The notes: a model not told the origin generated them from the letters alone. DNA of 64,000 nucleotides from Bradyrhizobium sp. 186 (GCF_023101685.1 NZ_CP082164.1:9703001-9767000), one strand, 5' to 3'; positions 16,609 through 26,780 are shown, counted from the first letter of the stretch. Numbers and translations: made by a program.

Positions 16609-17868
16609 ATGACCGTCCATACCAGCCCACCCACCGTCGCCCAGACTGCCATCCCGGCGACCGCGCCCGAGAGCGTTCTGCCCGCCGTGCCGACCCAAAT
16701 CCGGCGGCAAAAGCCCAATCTTCGCAAACTGTTGCTGGCCGGTGCGGCGATTGCTGCGCTGGCCGGGGCAAGCTGGTACGGTTACGACTACTGGACCGTC
16801 GGGCAGTACCTCGTGTCGACCGACGACGCCTATGTGAAGGCCGACAACACCACCATCGCGCCGAGGGTCAGCGGCTATCTCAACCGGGTCCTGGTCGCCG
16901 ATAACGAGCATGTGAAGGCCGGCCAGGTGCTGGCCAAAATCGACGACCGCGACTTCAGGGTCGCGCTCGATCAGGCCCGTGCCGATGTTCAGGCCGCGAA
17001 CGCGACCATCTCCAGCAAGGAGGCGCAGCTCGACGTACAGCAGGCAGTGATCAAGGCCGCGCGCGCCACGCTCGACGTCGACCAGGCCAACCTCACCTTC
17101 GCCGCGCAAGACAACAAGCGCTACACCGATCTCGCCGCCACCGGATCCGGCAGCCTCCAGAACGCGCAGCAGGCGCAATCACGCATCGCGTCGGCGCAGG
17201 CGACGCTCGAGCGCGACACCGCCAATCTCAGCTCGGCGCTAAAGCAGGTCGATCTACTCAAGGCCGAGATCGTGCAGGCCAACGCAGCCGCCGCGCGCGC
17301 CGAAGCCGTGCAGCACCAGGCCGAGCTGAACCTCGGCTACACCACGGTGGTCTCGCCGATCGACGGCGTCGTCGGCAACCGCAGCTTGCGCGTCGGCCAG
17401 TTCGTGCAGGCGGGCACGCAGCTGATGTCGATCGTGCCGGCCGAGGGCGCCTATGTCGTTGCCAACTTCAAGGAGACGCAGCTCACCAACGTCCAGTCGG
17501 GTCAGGCCGTCGATATCGAGGTCGACATGTTCCCGGGCCAGGTGGTGCACGGTCACGTCGATTCCATCGCGCCGGCGAGCGGCCAGGAGTTCGCGCTGCT
17601 GCCGCCCGACAACGCCACCGGCAATTTCACCAAGGTGGTGCAGCGCATCCCCGTCAAGATCGCGCTCGATGCCGGGCATGGACCCGCGATCGCGCTCCGT
17701 CCCGGCATGTCCGTGATCCCGACCATCGCAACGCGTTCGACCGCGCCGACCGCGAACGCGGCCGCAGCGCCCAAGACAAACCTCAAGGCAAAGCTCGTTT
17801 CCGGAGGATCGTGCCATGTCAAACAGCCTCTCAATTTCGACGCCCGCAATACCGGCCGCGACGCCTGA
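16609..17868 (+). CDS. emrA: EmrA/HlyD-family efflux adaptor
   Basis: The 419-aa membrane-fusion protein has one N-terminal transmembrane helix (LLLAGAAIAALAGASWYGYD), a biotinyl-lipoyl half (VSTDDAYVKADNTTIAPRVS), a long alpha-helical hairpin (about residues 120-225) and a beta-barrel (TVVSPIDGVVGNRSLRVGQF). GGGGAG precedes the ATG. It links the inner-membrane MFS pump EmrB to an outer-membrane channel. Its last 53 nt overlap the emrB start, so the two are translationally linked. Confidence 0.93.
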   Translation: MTVHTSPPTVAQTAIPATAPESVLPAVPTQIRRQKPNLRKLLLAGAAIAALAGASWYGYDYWTVGQYLVSTDDAYVKADNTTIAPRVSGYLNRVLVADNEHVKAGQVLAKIDDRDFRVALDQARADVQAANATISSKEAQLDVQQAVIKAARATLDVDQANLTFAAQDNKRYTDLAATGSGSLQNAQQAQSRIASAQATLERDTANLSSALKQVDLLKAEIVQANAAAARAEAVQHQAELNLGYTTVVSPIDGVVGNRSLRVGQFVQAGTQLMSIVPAEGAYVVANFKETQLTNVQSGQAVDIEVDMFPGQVVHGHVDSIAPASGQEFALLPPDNATGNFTKVVQRIPVKIALDAGHGPAIALRPGMSVIPTIATRSTAPTANAAAAPKTNLKAKLVSGGSCHVKQPLNFDARNTGRDA

Positions 17869-19429
17869 TCGCGCGGTCGCCGATCCCAACCGCGCCAGTG
17901 CCGCGACCTGGATTGCCGTGCTCGCCGCCATGATCGGCTCGTTCATGGCGATCCTGAACATCCAGATCACCAACGCCTCGCTGCTCAACATCGAGGGCGG
18001 CATCGGTACCGGCGCCGACAACGGCTCCTGGATCTCGACCTCGTACCTGATCGGCGAGATCATCGTGATCCCGCTGACCGATTATCTCAGCCGCGTGTTC
18101 TCGTTTCGCCGCTATATGCTGGCGAGCGCGGCGCTGTTCGCCGCCTTCTCGGTCGCCTGCGCCTTTACGCACGATCTGCCGTCAATGATCGCGATGCGTG
18201 GCTTGCAGGGCTTTGCCGGCGGCGTGCTGATCCCGATGGCGTTCACGCTCGTCTTGACCAAGCTGCCGAAGCCGCAACAGCCCGTTGGGCTCGCGATCTT
18301 CGCGCTGTCCGTCACCTTTGCACCCGCAATCGGCCCGACGATTGGCGGCTATCTCACCGAGAATTACGGTTGGCGCACGATCTTCTTCGTCAACGTGATC
18401 CCGACCGCCGTCATGGTGGCTGCGCTTTATCTGACGCTGGAGCGGCAGAAGATGCAGCTTGGCCTCCTGAAGGACGGCGACTGGGCCGGCATCTTCACGA
18501 TGGCGATCGGGCTGTCGGCCCTACAGGCCGTGCTCGAGGAAGGCAACAAGGACGACTGGTTTTCCTCACCCTTCATCGTCAAGCTGGCGCTGATTGCGAC
18601 CGTCAGCCTCACGCTGTTCGTTGTGATCGAGCTCCGAATTGAGAAGCCGCTGATCCGTCTGCGGTTGCTGACGCAGCGCAATTTCGGCTTTGGCACCATC
18701 GCAATGACCATGGTCGGCTTCGCGCTGTTCGGCTCCGTTTACATGCTGCCCGCCTATCTCGGCCAGGCGCAGGGCTACAATGCCGGGCAGATCGGTAACG
18801 TGCTGGCCTGGACCGGCCTGCCGCAGCTGGTGCTGATCCCGCTGATCCCGAAACTGATGCAGCGCTTCGACACGCGCTACATCGCGATCACCGGCCTTTT
18901 GATCTTCGCCTATAGCTGCTTCATGAACACGGCGATGTCACCGGACTATGCCGGCGACCAGCTCTGGATCCCGAACATCGTGCGCGCCATCGGCCAGGCC
19001 ATGGTGCTGACGCCGCTGACCTCGGTCTTGACCGGCGGTATTGCGCCGCAGGACGCGGCGGCGGCCTCCGGCATCAGCAACATGTTCCGCAATCTCGGCG
19101 GCGCGATCGGCACCGCGACGCTCGCGACCATCATCACCAAGCGCGAGCAGTTCCACTCCAACATCATCGGCCAATCGGTGACGCTCGGCCGCGAGGAAGT
19201 CCGCACCCGCATCGTGCAGATGACGGATTACTTCATGGCGCACGGCCTACCTGACCCCAATGCCGCGCGCGAGCAGGCGATCATCGCGCTCGGCAAGACC
19301 GTCAAGCGCCAGGCGCTGGTGATGGGCTATTCCGACACGTTTGCCGTCATCGGCGTGGTGCTGGTGCTCGCCGCAATCGCCGTACTGCTGACGCGGCGCG
19401 TGAAGGCCGCTGGCGGGCCGGCGCACTAG
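17816..19429 (+). CDS. emrB: EmrB/QacA-family MFS drug exporter (DHA2)
   Basis: The 537-aa, 14-helix MFS protein starts at ATG 17816 with a GGAGG ribosome site inside emrA. DHA2 motifs include FMAILNIQITNASLLNIEGG, SWISTSYLIGEIIVIPLTDY and GAIGTATLATIITKREQFHS. With EmrA it should expel hydrophobic toxic compounds by proton antiport. Control by the divergent TetR is likely. A stem-loop follows 8 nt after the stop. Confidence 0.93.
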   Translation: MSNSLSISTPAIPAATPDRAVADPNRASAATWIAVLAAMIGSFMAILNIQITNASLLNIEGGIGTGADNGSWISTSYLIGEIIVIPLTDYLSRVFSFRRYMLASAALFAAFSVACAFTHDLPSMIAMRGLQGFAGGVLIPMAFTLVLTKLPKPQQPVGLAIFALSVTFAPAIGPTIGGYLTENYGWRTIFFVNVIPTAVMVAALYLTLERQKMQLGLLKDGDWAGIFTMAIGLSALQAVLEEGNKDDWFSSPFIVKLALIATVSLTLFVVIELRIEKPLIRLRLLTQRNFGFGTIAMTMVGFALFGSVYMLPAYLGQAQGYNAGQIGNVLAWTGLPQLVLIPLIPKLMQRFDTRYIAITGLLIFAYSCFMNTAMSPDYAGDQLWIPNIVRAIGQAMVLTPLTSVLTGGIAPQDAAAASGISNMFRNLGGAIGTATLATIITKREQFHSNIIGQSVTLGREEVRTRIVQMTDYFMAHGLPDPNAAREQAIIALGKTVKRQALVMGYSDTFAVIGVVLVLAAIAVLLTRRVKAAGGPAH

Positions 19430-19437
19430 CTTCTTCT

Positions 19438-19463
19438 CCCTCGCCCCGCAAGCGGAGCGAGGG
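19438..19463. terminator. Bidirectional hairpin between emrB and esterase
   Basis: CCCTCGC / GCGAGGG arms with extra inner pairs form a stem between convergent emrB (ending 19429) and the esterase gene (ending 19476). No strong T-run is seen, so terminator strength is uncertain. Confidence 0.55.
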
Positions 19464-19475
19464 CCACGCCTCGCC

Positions 19476-21137
19476 TCACGGCGCGCAGGTAAAGCTCGAC
19501 GCCTCCGTCACGGCACCCGACTTGTAGTGCGGCCGGGCCGGCCAGCGGCACAGCGGCAGCGCGCGCAACGCGGCAAACGACGGTGCCTCGACCTTCTGCT
19601 CGGTGACTTCGAGGTCGCCGGGCGCCTTGCCCTTCTCGACCCAGTCGACCAGCGCGCTCAGCATGTCGACATTGGCCGGCGCCCCGGAGCCGACATGGTC
19701 GACGCCGGGCGCGGTGTAGAGCCGGGCGAACTCGGCCGTCTCGGCCTTGCCGAGCTTGCGCTCGACGCTCTCGAAATAGCGGATGCCGGCATAGGGGCTC
19801 TGCGCATAATCGGCCATGTGCTCGAGCACGATCAGCCGGCCGCCGCGGGCGCGGAAGCGGCTGAGATCAGGATCGGTGGAATCCATCAGCTTCGAGACTT
19901 CGAGCAGCCGCGCCTTGTGCTCCTCGACCTTGTAGGTGGTGACGTCGAGCTTGGGATCGCGGGCGAACACATATTGAATGCCGCCGGCGCCGTAGATCCA
20001 GGCGATGCCGTTGTTGGGCGCAGGCGGCTGCGCGGGCGGCGCCGTGCCGAGCCACCACGCGACCCAGCCACCGGTCGGGCCAACCGCGGGCGTGTCCTCG
20101 CCGGAGACGCCCCAGCCCGGATAGTCGTCGAGACCATTGGCGAGCGCGAACGGAAATTTGTACGTCGCATGCAGCGTGTCGACCGCCTTGATCTGCGCGT
20201 CGGTGAGGCACTGATCGCCGCTCTGGCCGCTCGCACAGCGCAGTGCCTCGACCTTGAACGCCGCCTTGCAGGCGACGGGATCCTGTACCAGCGCATCGTC
20301 GGAGCCGTCGGCCTTGTCGCAAGTCTGACGCACCGCGTCGCCGACGAGCTTCACCTGCGCGGGATTGATCCAGCCGTCGCCCATGGTCGCGAGACCCGAG
20401 CGGGTGCCGGCATGCTGCAAGCCGACCCAGTTGATGACGGGCACACGGGCAAAGATGCCGTCGAAATCGTCGGGATAGCGCTGCGCCATGGTCAGGCCTT
20501 CGCGGCCGCCCTCGGACGAGCCCATGAAGTACATTTTTTCCGGCTTCTTGCCGTAAGTACGCTCCATCAGCGCGACGGCGGCGTCGCGCACCTTCTTGTA
20601 GGCGCGGTGGGCAAAGTTCTCGAACGCCTCGTCGTTCAGCGCAAACACCTGCGGCGGTTCGCCCTGCCTGGTCTCGTGACCGGAATCGGTGCCATAGGTG
20701 ACGAAGCCGCGTGCGAGCGGCGACGGCTTGTCGAAGGGATAGGCCGGCGGCAGCGCAAGACCGGTGATGAGCACGCCGTTGAAACCACCGCCGCCATATT
20801 GCACGGAACGCCCGTTCCATTCGACGGGAAGGTTGACTTGAAACTTGATCGGCGGCGCCTTTGGGTCTGCCGGGTCGATATGGCCGAGCGCCTTGCAGAA
20901 GGCGGGATTGGCCGGTGCGATGCGCCCTGACGGCGTCGGCCCGCGTTCTGCGACGGCGAGTTGCGACGGCGCCAGCAATGCCGCGGAATCGATCTTTACG
21001 GCATCGACACCGCCGACCAGGCCTTTGCAGACCGTGTCTGCGTCCTCCGGCAACGTCGCCGCGAAGGCGGCGCCCGCACCCAGTGTCAACGCCGAGCCCA
21101 TAAGAAGCGCACACAGCTTTGCACTCATTCGCGCCAT
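19476..21137 (-). CDS. Tannase/feruloyl esterase family secreted hydrolase
   Basis: The 553-aa protein starts at ATG 21135-21137 with a GGTGGA ribosome site. A clear signal peptide (MARMSAKLCALLMGSALTLG, cleaved near AFA-AT) points to export. The tannase-family nucleophile elbow MGSSEGGREGLTMAQRYPDD is present, with the late acid/histidine region near APGVDHVGSGAPANVD, and the Cys pairs typical of the family occur (QTCDKADGSDD; CASGQSGDQC). It likely cleaves phenolic or other esters outside the cytoplasm; the exact substrate is unknown. Confidence 0.88.
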   Translation of the reverse strand: MARMSAKLCALLMGSALTLGAGAAFAATLPEDADTVCKGLVGGVDAVKIDSAALLAPSQLAVAERGPTPSGRIAPANPAFCKALGHIDPADPKAPPIKFQVNLPVEWNGRSVQYGGGGFNGVLITGLALPPAYPFDKPSPLARGFVTYGTDSGHETRQGEPPQVFALNDEAFENFAHRAYKKVRDAAVALMERTYGKKPEKMYFMGSSEGGREGLTMAQRYPDDFDGIFARVPVINWVGLQHAGTRSGLATMGDGWINPAQVKLVGDAVRQTCDKADGSDDALVQDPVACKAAFKVEALRCASGQSGDQCLTDAQIKAVDTLHATYKFPFALANGLDDYPGWGVSGEDTPAVGPTGGWVAWWLGTAPPAQPPAPNNGIAWIYGAGGIQYVFARDPKLDVTTYKVEEHKARLLEVSKLMDSTDPDLSRFRARGGRLIVLEHMADYAQSPYAGIRYFESVERKLGKAETAEFARLYTAPGVDHVGSGAPANVDMLSALVDWVEKGKAPGDLEVTEQKVEAPSFAALRALPLCRWPARPHYKSGAVTEASSFTCAP

Positions 21138-21235
21138 CGTTTCCACCCGGCTTTCTCTATTTTGTCGCATCTGACAGTTGGCCGCATTCAATGCGACCTT
21201 CATCCTTCCGTCAATCGCTCACGCCCGCATTCGGT

Positions 21236-22690
21236 TCAGAACGATCCCAACGCACCACCCAGGGCGATTACGGCCGCGAGCGCCAGGAGCGAGGTCACGA
21301 TACCCACCATCACGATGTCGAAATAGCTGTCGCGATGCGTCAAGCCGCAGATCGCGAGCAGGCTCACGACCGCACCATTGTGCGGCAGGATGTCGAGCGT
21401 CCCGGAGCCGATCACCGCCACACGGTGCATCAACGCCGGGTCGATGCCGGTGCGCGCGGCGAGCTCCACATAAGTCTGGCCGAGGGCGTCGAGCGCGATG
21501 GTCAGGCCACCGGAGGCTGACCCGGTCAGCGCAGCCAGGATGTTGGTCGCGACCGCGAGCGAGACCAACGGTCCGCCTTCGATCGCGAGCACCCAGTCTC
21601 GCACCGTCGCAAACGCCGGCAGCGAGGCGACGACCGCGCCGAACCCGACGAGGCTGGCGACGCTGAATGCCGGGAGGACCGAGGCATTGGCGCCGGCGTC
21701 CATGGTCTGCCGCAGCGCGGGCAGGCGCGCCCAGTTCAGCGCAATGGCCATGATGATGGCCGCGGTCAGCGCAACCGCAACCGACCACACGCCCGCGACA
21801 GCGGCGAGCGACGTGCCGCCGAAGCGCTGCTCGGCGAGATAGGCGACGTCGAGCCGCGGCAGCACCACGAGCGACATCACGATATTGACGGCCACGACGA
21901 CAATCAGCGGCAGGGCCGCGTTCAGCACCGGCGAAGGCACGCCGCTACGACGGCCATGTTGCATCTCCGCCGGATCGAACTCCCGGGCCGTCGTCGCGCG
22001 TTCCCGCACGAGTTCGTCGGCGGCGGCGCGCTCAGTCGCATCCTCGATGTCGTCGCCATAGCCTTCTCCGGCACGGCGGGCCGCGGCTTCGGCGCGATGC
22101 AGCCACCACAATCCCGCGCCGAGCATGATGAGGGAGGCGATGATGCCAAGGCCCGGCGCGGCAAAGGGCGTCGTGCCGAAGAACGGCATCGGAATCGCAT
22201 TCTGGATCGACGGCGTGCCGGGCAAAGCCGACATGGTGAAGGTTGAGGTGCCCAGCACGATCGCGGCCGGAATCAGACGGCGCGGAATCGCGGCCGCACG
22301 AAACAGCGAGCGGGCCATCGGAACGATGACGAAGAACGCGACGAACAGGCTGACGCCGCCATATGTGACCAGCGCACCGGCCAGAACGACCGCCAGGATC
22401 ACGCGACGCTCACCAAGGCCCTTCGCCATAAAGGCGGCAACCGATGTGACCGCACCGCTGTCGTCCATCAGCTTGCCAAAAACCGCACCGAGCAGGAAGA
22501 TCGGAAAGAATTGCGCCAAGAATCCCGCCGCATTCACCATGAAAACCTGGGTCAGGTTCGCAAGCAGCGGCTCGCCGCCGAACAGTGCGGCCACCAGGGC
22601 GGCGAACGGAGCGAGCAGCAGGACGCTCCAGCCGCGGAAGGCAAACAGGATGAGCAGTACGAGCCCGACGAGAATGCCGAGAAGACCCAC
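21236..22690 (-). CDS. GntP-family permease
   Basis: The 484-aa polytopic permease has about 12 hydrophobic segments, with family stretches NAAGFLAQFFPIFLLGAVFG, MPFFGTTPF and ASGGLTIALDALGQTY. A charged cytoplasmic loop of about 55 residues (AEAAARRAGEGYGDDIEDAT and onward) splits the protein in two. GntP proteins take up gluconate or other organic acids by proton symport. It starts 3 nt after the patatin gene, so both are one operon; the substrate cannot be read from sequence. Confidence 0.88.
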   Translation of the reverse strand: MGLLGILVGLVLLILFAFRGWSVLLLAPFAALVAALFGGEPLLANLTQVFMVNAAGFLAQFFPIFLLGAVFGKLMDDSGAVTSVAAFMAKGLGERRVILAVVLAGALVTYGGVSLFVAFFVIVPMARSLFRAAAIPRRLIPAAIVLGTSTFTMSALPGTPSIQNAIPMPFFGTTPFAAPGLGIIASLIMLGAGLWWLHRAEAAARRAGEGYGDDIEDATERAAADELVRERATTAREFDPAEMQHGRRSGVPSPVLNAALPLIVVVAVNIVMSLVVLPRLDVAYLAEQRFGGTSLAAVAGVWSVAVALTAAIIMAIALNWARLPALRQTMDAGANASVLPAFSVASLVGFGAVVASLPAFATVRDWVLAIEGGPLVSLAVATNILAALTGSASGGLTIALDALGQTYVELAARTGIDPALMHRVAVIGSGTLDILPHNGAVVSLLAICGLTHRDSYFDIVMVGIVTSLLALAAVIALGGALGSF

Positions 22691-22693
22691 GTC

Positions 22694-23713
22694 TCAGCAC
22701 TCCGACAGGAGGACGTCGAGATCGGCGGTCGAGCGCTGGCCGATATCCGCGCCGTGTTCGTCGAGAAACGTCTCCGCCGCCAGACGTCCTTCGGCGCGCA
22801 GTATCGAGACGAACTCCCATTCCGCGTTGAGCTTGGACGACGCGCCGAATTTCGCCAGCATGTCGCTCTTGACGCGGTGAGTCCGCATCTGGGCCCAGCG
22901 CGCGCCCTCGCCGCTGCCGGGGTCGGCCGCCTGGCGCAGTAGCGCGATCATGCGCAACTCCTTCATCAGCGGCGAATTGAACGAAATCTCGTTCAGCCGA
23001 TTGAGAATCTCCGCAGCAGTCCGCGGCTCTTCGAGCGTCTCAGTCGGATTGATCTGCACCAGGATGGTGTCGTGCGCATCGCTTTCGCGAATGAGCGGCG
23101 TGATCGTCGGGTTGCCGGCAAAGCCGCCGTCCCAATAGGGTTCACCGTCGATTTCGACCGCGCGGAACATGGTCGGCAGGCAGGCCGATGCCAGCAAAAC
23201 GTCGGCCGTGATCTCGGCGTTGCGGAAGATCCGCCCGCGCCCTGTACGCACCCGTGTCGCGGTGACGAATAGTTTTATCGGCGATCGCGCCAGCCGTTCG
23301 AAATCGATGCTCTCGGCCAACACCGCGCGCAGTGGGTTGTAGCCGGTCGGATTAAGATCGTAGGGCGAGAGCACGCGCGACATCAGGTCGGTGAGGATGT
23401 AGGCGGGCGACGTGTCGAGCGTCCAGCGCCCCATCAACCGGTCGAGCGGCGAGCGCTGGAGCGGGCTGAAAGCTGCGGCCTTCGAAACGCGCCGCCAGTA
23501 TCGTTCAAGCGCATCACGCGCACCCTCGGCGCCACCCGAGATCCACCCGTCTGCGAGCACCGCCGCATTCATCGCGCCTGCAGATGTTCCGGAGATCGCG
23601 GCGATGGTGAGCCACTTCTCTTCCAGCAGACGATCGAGCACACCCCAGGTGAACGCGCCGTGCGAACCACCGCCTTGAAGCGCGAGATCGATCAGCACGG
23701 CGTCCCGTTCCAT
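22694..23713 (-). CDS. Patatin-like phospholipase (RssA type)
   Basis: The 339-aa protein has the oxyanion segment DLALQGGGSHGAFTWGVLDR, the nucleophile elbow GTSAG (Ser in AISGTSAGAMNAAV) and the catalytic Asp in YWDGGFAGNP. ATG 23711-23713 is preferred because it begins just before the conserved core; the open frame continues 16 codons further upstream. No signal peptide is visible, so it is probably a cytoplasmic or membrane-associated lipid hydrolase. It is co-transcribed with the GntP permease; why these two go together is unclear. Confidence 0.9.
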   Translation of the reverse strand: MERDAVLIDLALQGGGSHGAFTWGVLDRLLEEKWLTIAAISGTSAGAMNAAVLADGWISGGAEGARDALERYWRRVSKAAAFSPLQRSPLDRLMGRWTLDTSPAYILTDLMSRVLSPYDLNPTGYNPLRAVLAESIDFERLARSPIKLFVTATRVRTGRGRIFRNAEITADVLLASACLPTMFRAVEIDGEPYWDGGFAGNPTITPLIRESDAHDTILVQINPTETLEEPRTAAEILNRLNEISFNSPLMKELRMIALLRQAADPGSGEGARWAQMRTHRVKSDMLAKFGASSKLNAEWEFVSILRAEGRLAAETFLDEHGADIGQRSTADLDVLLSEC

Positions 23714-23836
23714 GGCGGCACCCACGCAACTGAAGTTCAAATTCGACGCAATTTGTCGCACGGGCGTCGAAGACGATGGCGCAGTCTAGAGAGACTCGGC
23801 CGCAAGATGCAACTGGAACGTGGGGTCTCTCACCGT

Positions 23837-25081
23837 CTAGTGCTCGAACACCAGCCGCGCGCCGACCGTGCCTTCGAGGCCGCGGATCTGTTGAAGCAAC
23901 GCGCCCGAATCATGACCGCCGAGGTCGGCATCGAGCACGACATAGCCGAGGTCGCCGGCGGTCTCCAGATATTGCGCGGCGATGTTGATGTCGCGCTGGA
24001 GGAAGACCTCGTTCAGCCGACGCAGCATGCCCGGCACGTTGCGATGGACGTGGCTGAAGCGCGCGCCGGCGGGGCGCAGATGCAGCTGCACCTCCGGAAA
24101 ATTCACCGCGCCCATGGTCGAGCCGGTGATGAAAAAGTCGACCAGCTTGCGCGCCACCTCGCCGCCGATCCGCTCCTGCGCCTCCTCGGTCGAGCCGCCG
24201 ATATGCGGGGTGAGGATGACGTTGCCGAGACCCTGCACCGGGCTCTTGAAGCGATCCGAGTTCGAGGAAGGCTCGACCGGGAAGACGTCAATGGCGGCCC
24301 CCGCAAGGTGGCCATCGCGCAAGCAGCCCGCGAGCGCGTTGAGATCGACCACGGTGCCGCGGCTGTTGTTGATCAGGAACGAGCCGGGCTTCATCGTCCG
24401 CAGCTCCTTTTCGCCGATCATGCCGGCGGTCTCCGGCGTCTCCGGCACGTGCAGGCTGACGACGTCGCTTTGAGCCAACAGCTCTTCCAGCTTCTCGACC
24501 GGCTCGGTGTTGCCGTGGCGGAGCTTGTCGGTGCGATCGAAGTAGATCACCCGCATGCCGATGGCCTCCGCCAGCGTCGAGAGCTGCGAGCCGATATTGC
24601 CGTAGCCGATGATGCCGAGGGTGCGGCCCCGCACCTCGCGGCTGCCGGTCGCCGACTTGTCCCAACCGCCGTCATGGGCCGATACCGAGCGCGGAAAAAT
24701 CCGCCGCAGCAGCATCACGATTTCGCCGATCACGAGCTCGGCGACGCTGCGTGTGTTGGAGAACGGTGCATTGAACACGGGAACGCCGCGCTTGCGCGCC
24801 GCCAGGAGATCGACCTGGTTGGTGCCGACGCTGAAGCAGCCGACCGCGAGCAGCTGGTCGGCAGCCTCCAGCACGTCATCGGTGATCTGGGTGCGGGAGC
24901 GGATGCCGAGCAGCGATACCCCCTTCAGCGCCTGCCGCAGCGCCTCGCCGTCCAGCGCCTTGGTCAGCCGCTCGACATTGGTGAAGCCCGCGCTCCTGAA
25001 CAGGTCGACGGCGCTGTCATTGACGCCTTCAAGCAGCAGCGCCTTCGCGCGCCGCTCGGGGCTTTGGCTTGGGGCTGGCAT
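23837..25081 (-). CDS. serA: D-3-phosphoglycerate dehydrogenase with ACT domain
   Basis: The 414-aa product has the NAD-binding motif GIIGYGNIGSQ, catalytic Arg in INNSRGTVVD, Glu/His region PHIGGSTEEAQERIGGEVAR and a C-terminal ACT domain (HVHRNVPGMLRRLNEVFLQR onward). Length and layout match the E. coli-type SerA (410 aa), which is feedback-inhibited by serine at the ACT domain. ATG 25079-25081 has a GGAGA ribosome site; the frame is open 70 codons further upstream, but this contains no conserved sequence. It catalyses the first step of serine synthesis. Confidence 0.93.
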   Translation of the reverse strand: MPAPSQSPERRAKALLLEGVNDSAVDLFRSAGFTNVERLTKALDGEALRQALKGVSLLGIRSRTQITDDVLEAADQLLAVGCFSVGTNQVDLLAARKRGVPVFNAPFSNTRSVAELVIGEIVMLLRRIFPRSVSAHDGGWDKSATGSREVRGRTLGIIGYGNIGSQLSTLAEAIGMRVIYFDRTDKLRHGNTEPVEKLEELLAQSDVVSLHVPETPETAGMIGEKELRTMKPGSFLINNSRGTVVDLNALAGCLRDGHLAGAAIDVFPVEPSSNSDRFKSPVQGLGNVILTPHIGGSTEEAQERIGGEVARKLVDFFITGSTMGAVNFPEVQLHLRPAGARFSHVHRNVPGMLRRLNEVFLQRDINIAAQYLETAGDLGYVVLDADLGGHDSGALLQQIRGLEGTVGARLVFEH

Positions 25082-25213
25082 GGTGTCTCCATCGTGTGGG
25101 CTTCGCCTGCAGCTCATAGACCGCGGACGACGCGCAACACAATAGGGTTTGGATATGGGCGGAAGATGGCGCGGCGGTAGATAAGTGGGGAAGCGTCTGC
25201 TACCAGCTTCGAT

Positions 25214-25353
25214 GTCGTCCTGGCGAAAGCCAGGACCCATTACCCCAGGCGGGGTTGTCCGGCAAACCGGGGCCACGACGTCCTCAAACAACGCGAGGTG
25301 GTGGTAATGGGTCCTGGATCAGCGCTCGCTACGCTCGCTTGTCCAGGACGACG
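25214..25353. repeat. Inverted intergenic repeat element upstream of serA
   Basis: The ends GTCGTCCTGG / CCAGGACGAC and the inner GGACCCATTACC / GGTAATGGGTCC form a long imperfect hairpin of 140 bp. Its style resembles abundant Bradyrhizobium-type extragenic palindromes. It separates serA from the rhodanese gene, both on the minus strand. The remaining bases of 25,082-25,398 show no gene. Confidence 0.75.
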
Positions 25354-25398
25354 AAGGGGAGTTGCCGCAAGTCGCAGAGGGAATGCACAGCGGCGGCC

Positions 25399-26631
25399 TC
25401 AAATCACATAGAACCCGTGCGCCGCATCGCGGCGGAGCTGCTCGACGAGGCCATATTCCCAGTTGAGATAGGCCTGCATCGCGCGTTCGGCGATATCGGT
25501 GCCTTCGTAGGGACGGCGGTAGCGGTGGGCTGGATCGGGCTTCGGCAGGACGCGCGGCGGGCCGACCTCGAGCGCGCCGTCATAGCCGCCCTCGCGCACA
25601 TAGACCTCCCAGCCCATCTGCGCGAGCCAGGACGCCGTCATGTCGGCGCGCACGCCCTTGTCGTCGGTCAGGAGAATGCGCGCGCCGCGCACCGGCGCGG
25701 CCATGTCGGTCTCCTGGACGAGCTGACCGCCGGGATAGTGGCGGAAGCCCGGGAGATGGCCTGCCGCATATTCCTCCGCGTCGCGCACGTCGAAACGATA
25801 GAGCGTCCGACCGGTTTGCGCGAGAAGCGCCGCCGCCTCATTTGCGCCGATGTGGCGGACGCCGGCGCGGTAGGCGACATCGCGGGCATTGGCTGGGCCG
25901 CCTTCGAACGGCCCGATGGCGCCGCGCCGGTCGGCACCGTGATCGAGTTCTTGCCGCGCCAGCGTCCAGCCGATCGTGCCGTTGCGCAGCGCCCGCACCT
26001 TGTTCGGCACGCCGGCATTGATCAGCGACTGGGTGCCGATGATCGAACGCGTGCGGCCAGCGCAATTGACGATGATGGTGGTGTCGCGATCACGCACGGC
26101 GGTTCCCGCCCGCAGCACCAGCTCGGCGCCGGGCACGCTGACCGAGCCCGGGATGTTCATGGTCGCGTATTCATCGAAGCGGCGGACGTCGAGGATGGCG
26201 ATGTTGGCCTTGTCCGCGATCAGCTTGGCGACCTCGCCGGCGCTGAGCGAGGGCGTGTGGCGGCGCGCCTCGACCAGCTCGCCAAAGGCCTTGGAATAGG
26301 AATTGACGTCCTCGAACACCTCGTAGCCCGCCGTGCGCCAGGCTTTCAGCCCACCGTCGAGCGCGCAGACATTGGAGTATCCGAGGGCCGCGAGCTGCTC
26401 GCCGCCGGCCGCGACCAGCCCCTCCCCGTCATCATAGAGCACGACCGGCACGTTTTTACGCGGCAGCCGCACCTCGGCCTCGATCGCGATCCGGTCCGCG
26501 GCCATGTTGGCAGCGAACAGGGGATGGCCGGTGGCGAACGCAGCTTCGTATCTGAGATCGAGCAACGCGATCTCCTCGCGCAACAGCAGCGCGCGGCGGA
26601 TATCGGCGGGGGTGACGGTCGGAAGCTTCAT
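25399..26631 (-). CDS. Triple rhodanese-domain sulfurtransferase-like protein
   Basis: The 410-aa protein holds three rhodanese domains (about 1-110, 125-240 and 260-375). Only the middle one keeps the active-site cysteine loop, VNCAGRTRSIIG; the first (VLYDDGEGL) and third (LLTDDKGVRA) have Asp in that loop and should be inactive or structural. The ending RRPYEGTDIAERAMQAYLNW is typical of this multi-rhodanese family. Sulfane-sulfur transfer is likely; the partner is unknown. It is transcribed alone. Confidence 0.88.
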   Translation of the reverse strand: MKLPTVTPADIRRALLLREEIALLDLRYEAAFATGHPLFAANMAADRIAIEAEVRLPRKNVPVVLYDDGEGLVAAGGEQLAALGYSNVCALDGGLKAWRTAGYEVFEDVNSYSKAFGELVEARRHTPSLSAGEVAKLIADKANIAILDVRRFDEYATMNIPGSVSVPGAELVLRAGTAVRDRDTTIIVNCAGRTRSIIGTQSLINAGVPNKVRALRNGTIGWTLARQELDHGADRRGAIGPFEGGPANARDVAYRAGVRHIGANEAAALLAQTGRTLYRFDVRDAEEYAAGHLPGFRHYPGGQLVQETDMAAPVRGARILLTDDKGVRADMTASWLAQMGWEVYVREGGYDGALEVGPPRVLPKPDPAHRYRRPYEGTDIAERAMQAYLNWEYGLVEQLRRDAAHGFYVI

Positions 26632-26780
26632 GGCGAGAACCTTGACGAGGACAGGCCACGAGCTTTTGAACGATTGTCGCGCGCTTGGCTAGCCATTCGG
26701 AGCCGGGCCAAACTCGGGGAGGAAGATGCGACGCGCGGACCCGCTTGACGCAAGCGCAATTTCACCGCGCCGACATCACG

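Noticed and set aside
19527..20930. Plus-strand open frame opposite the tannase-family gene
   Set aside because: Low-complexity shadow of an esterase with signal peptide and catalytic motifs.
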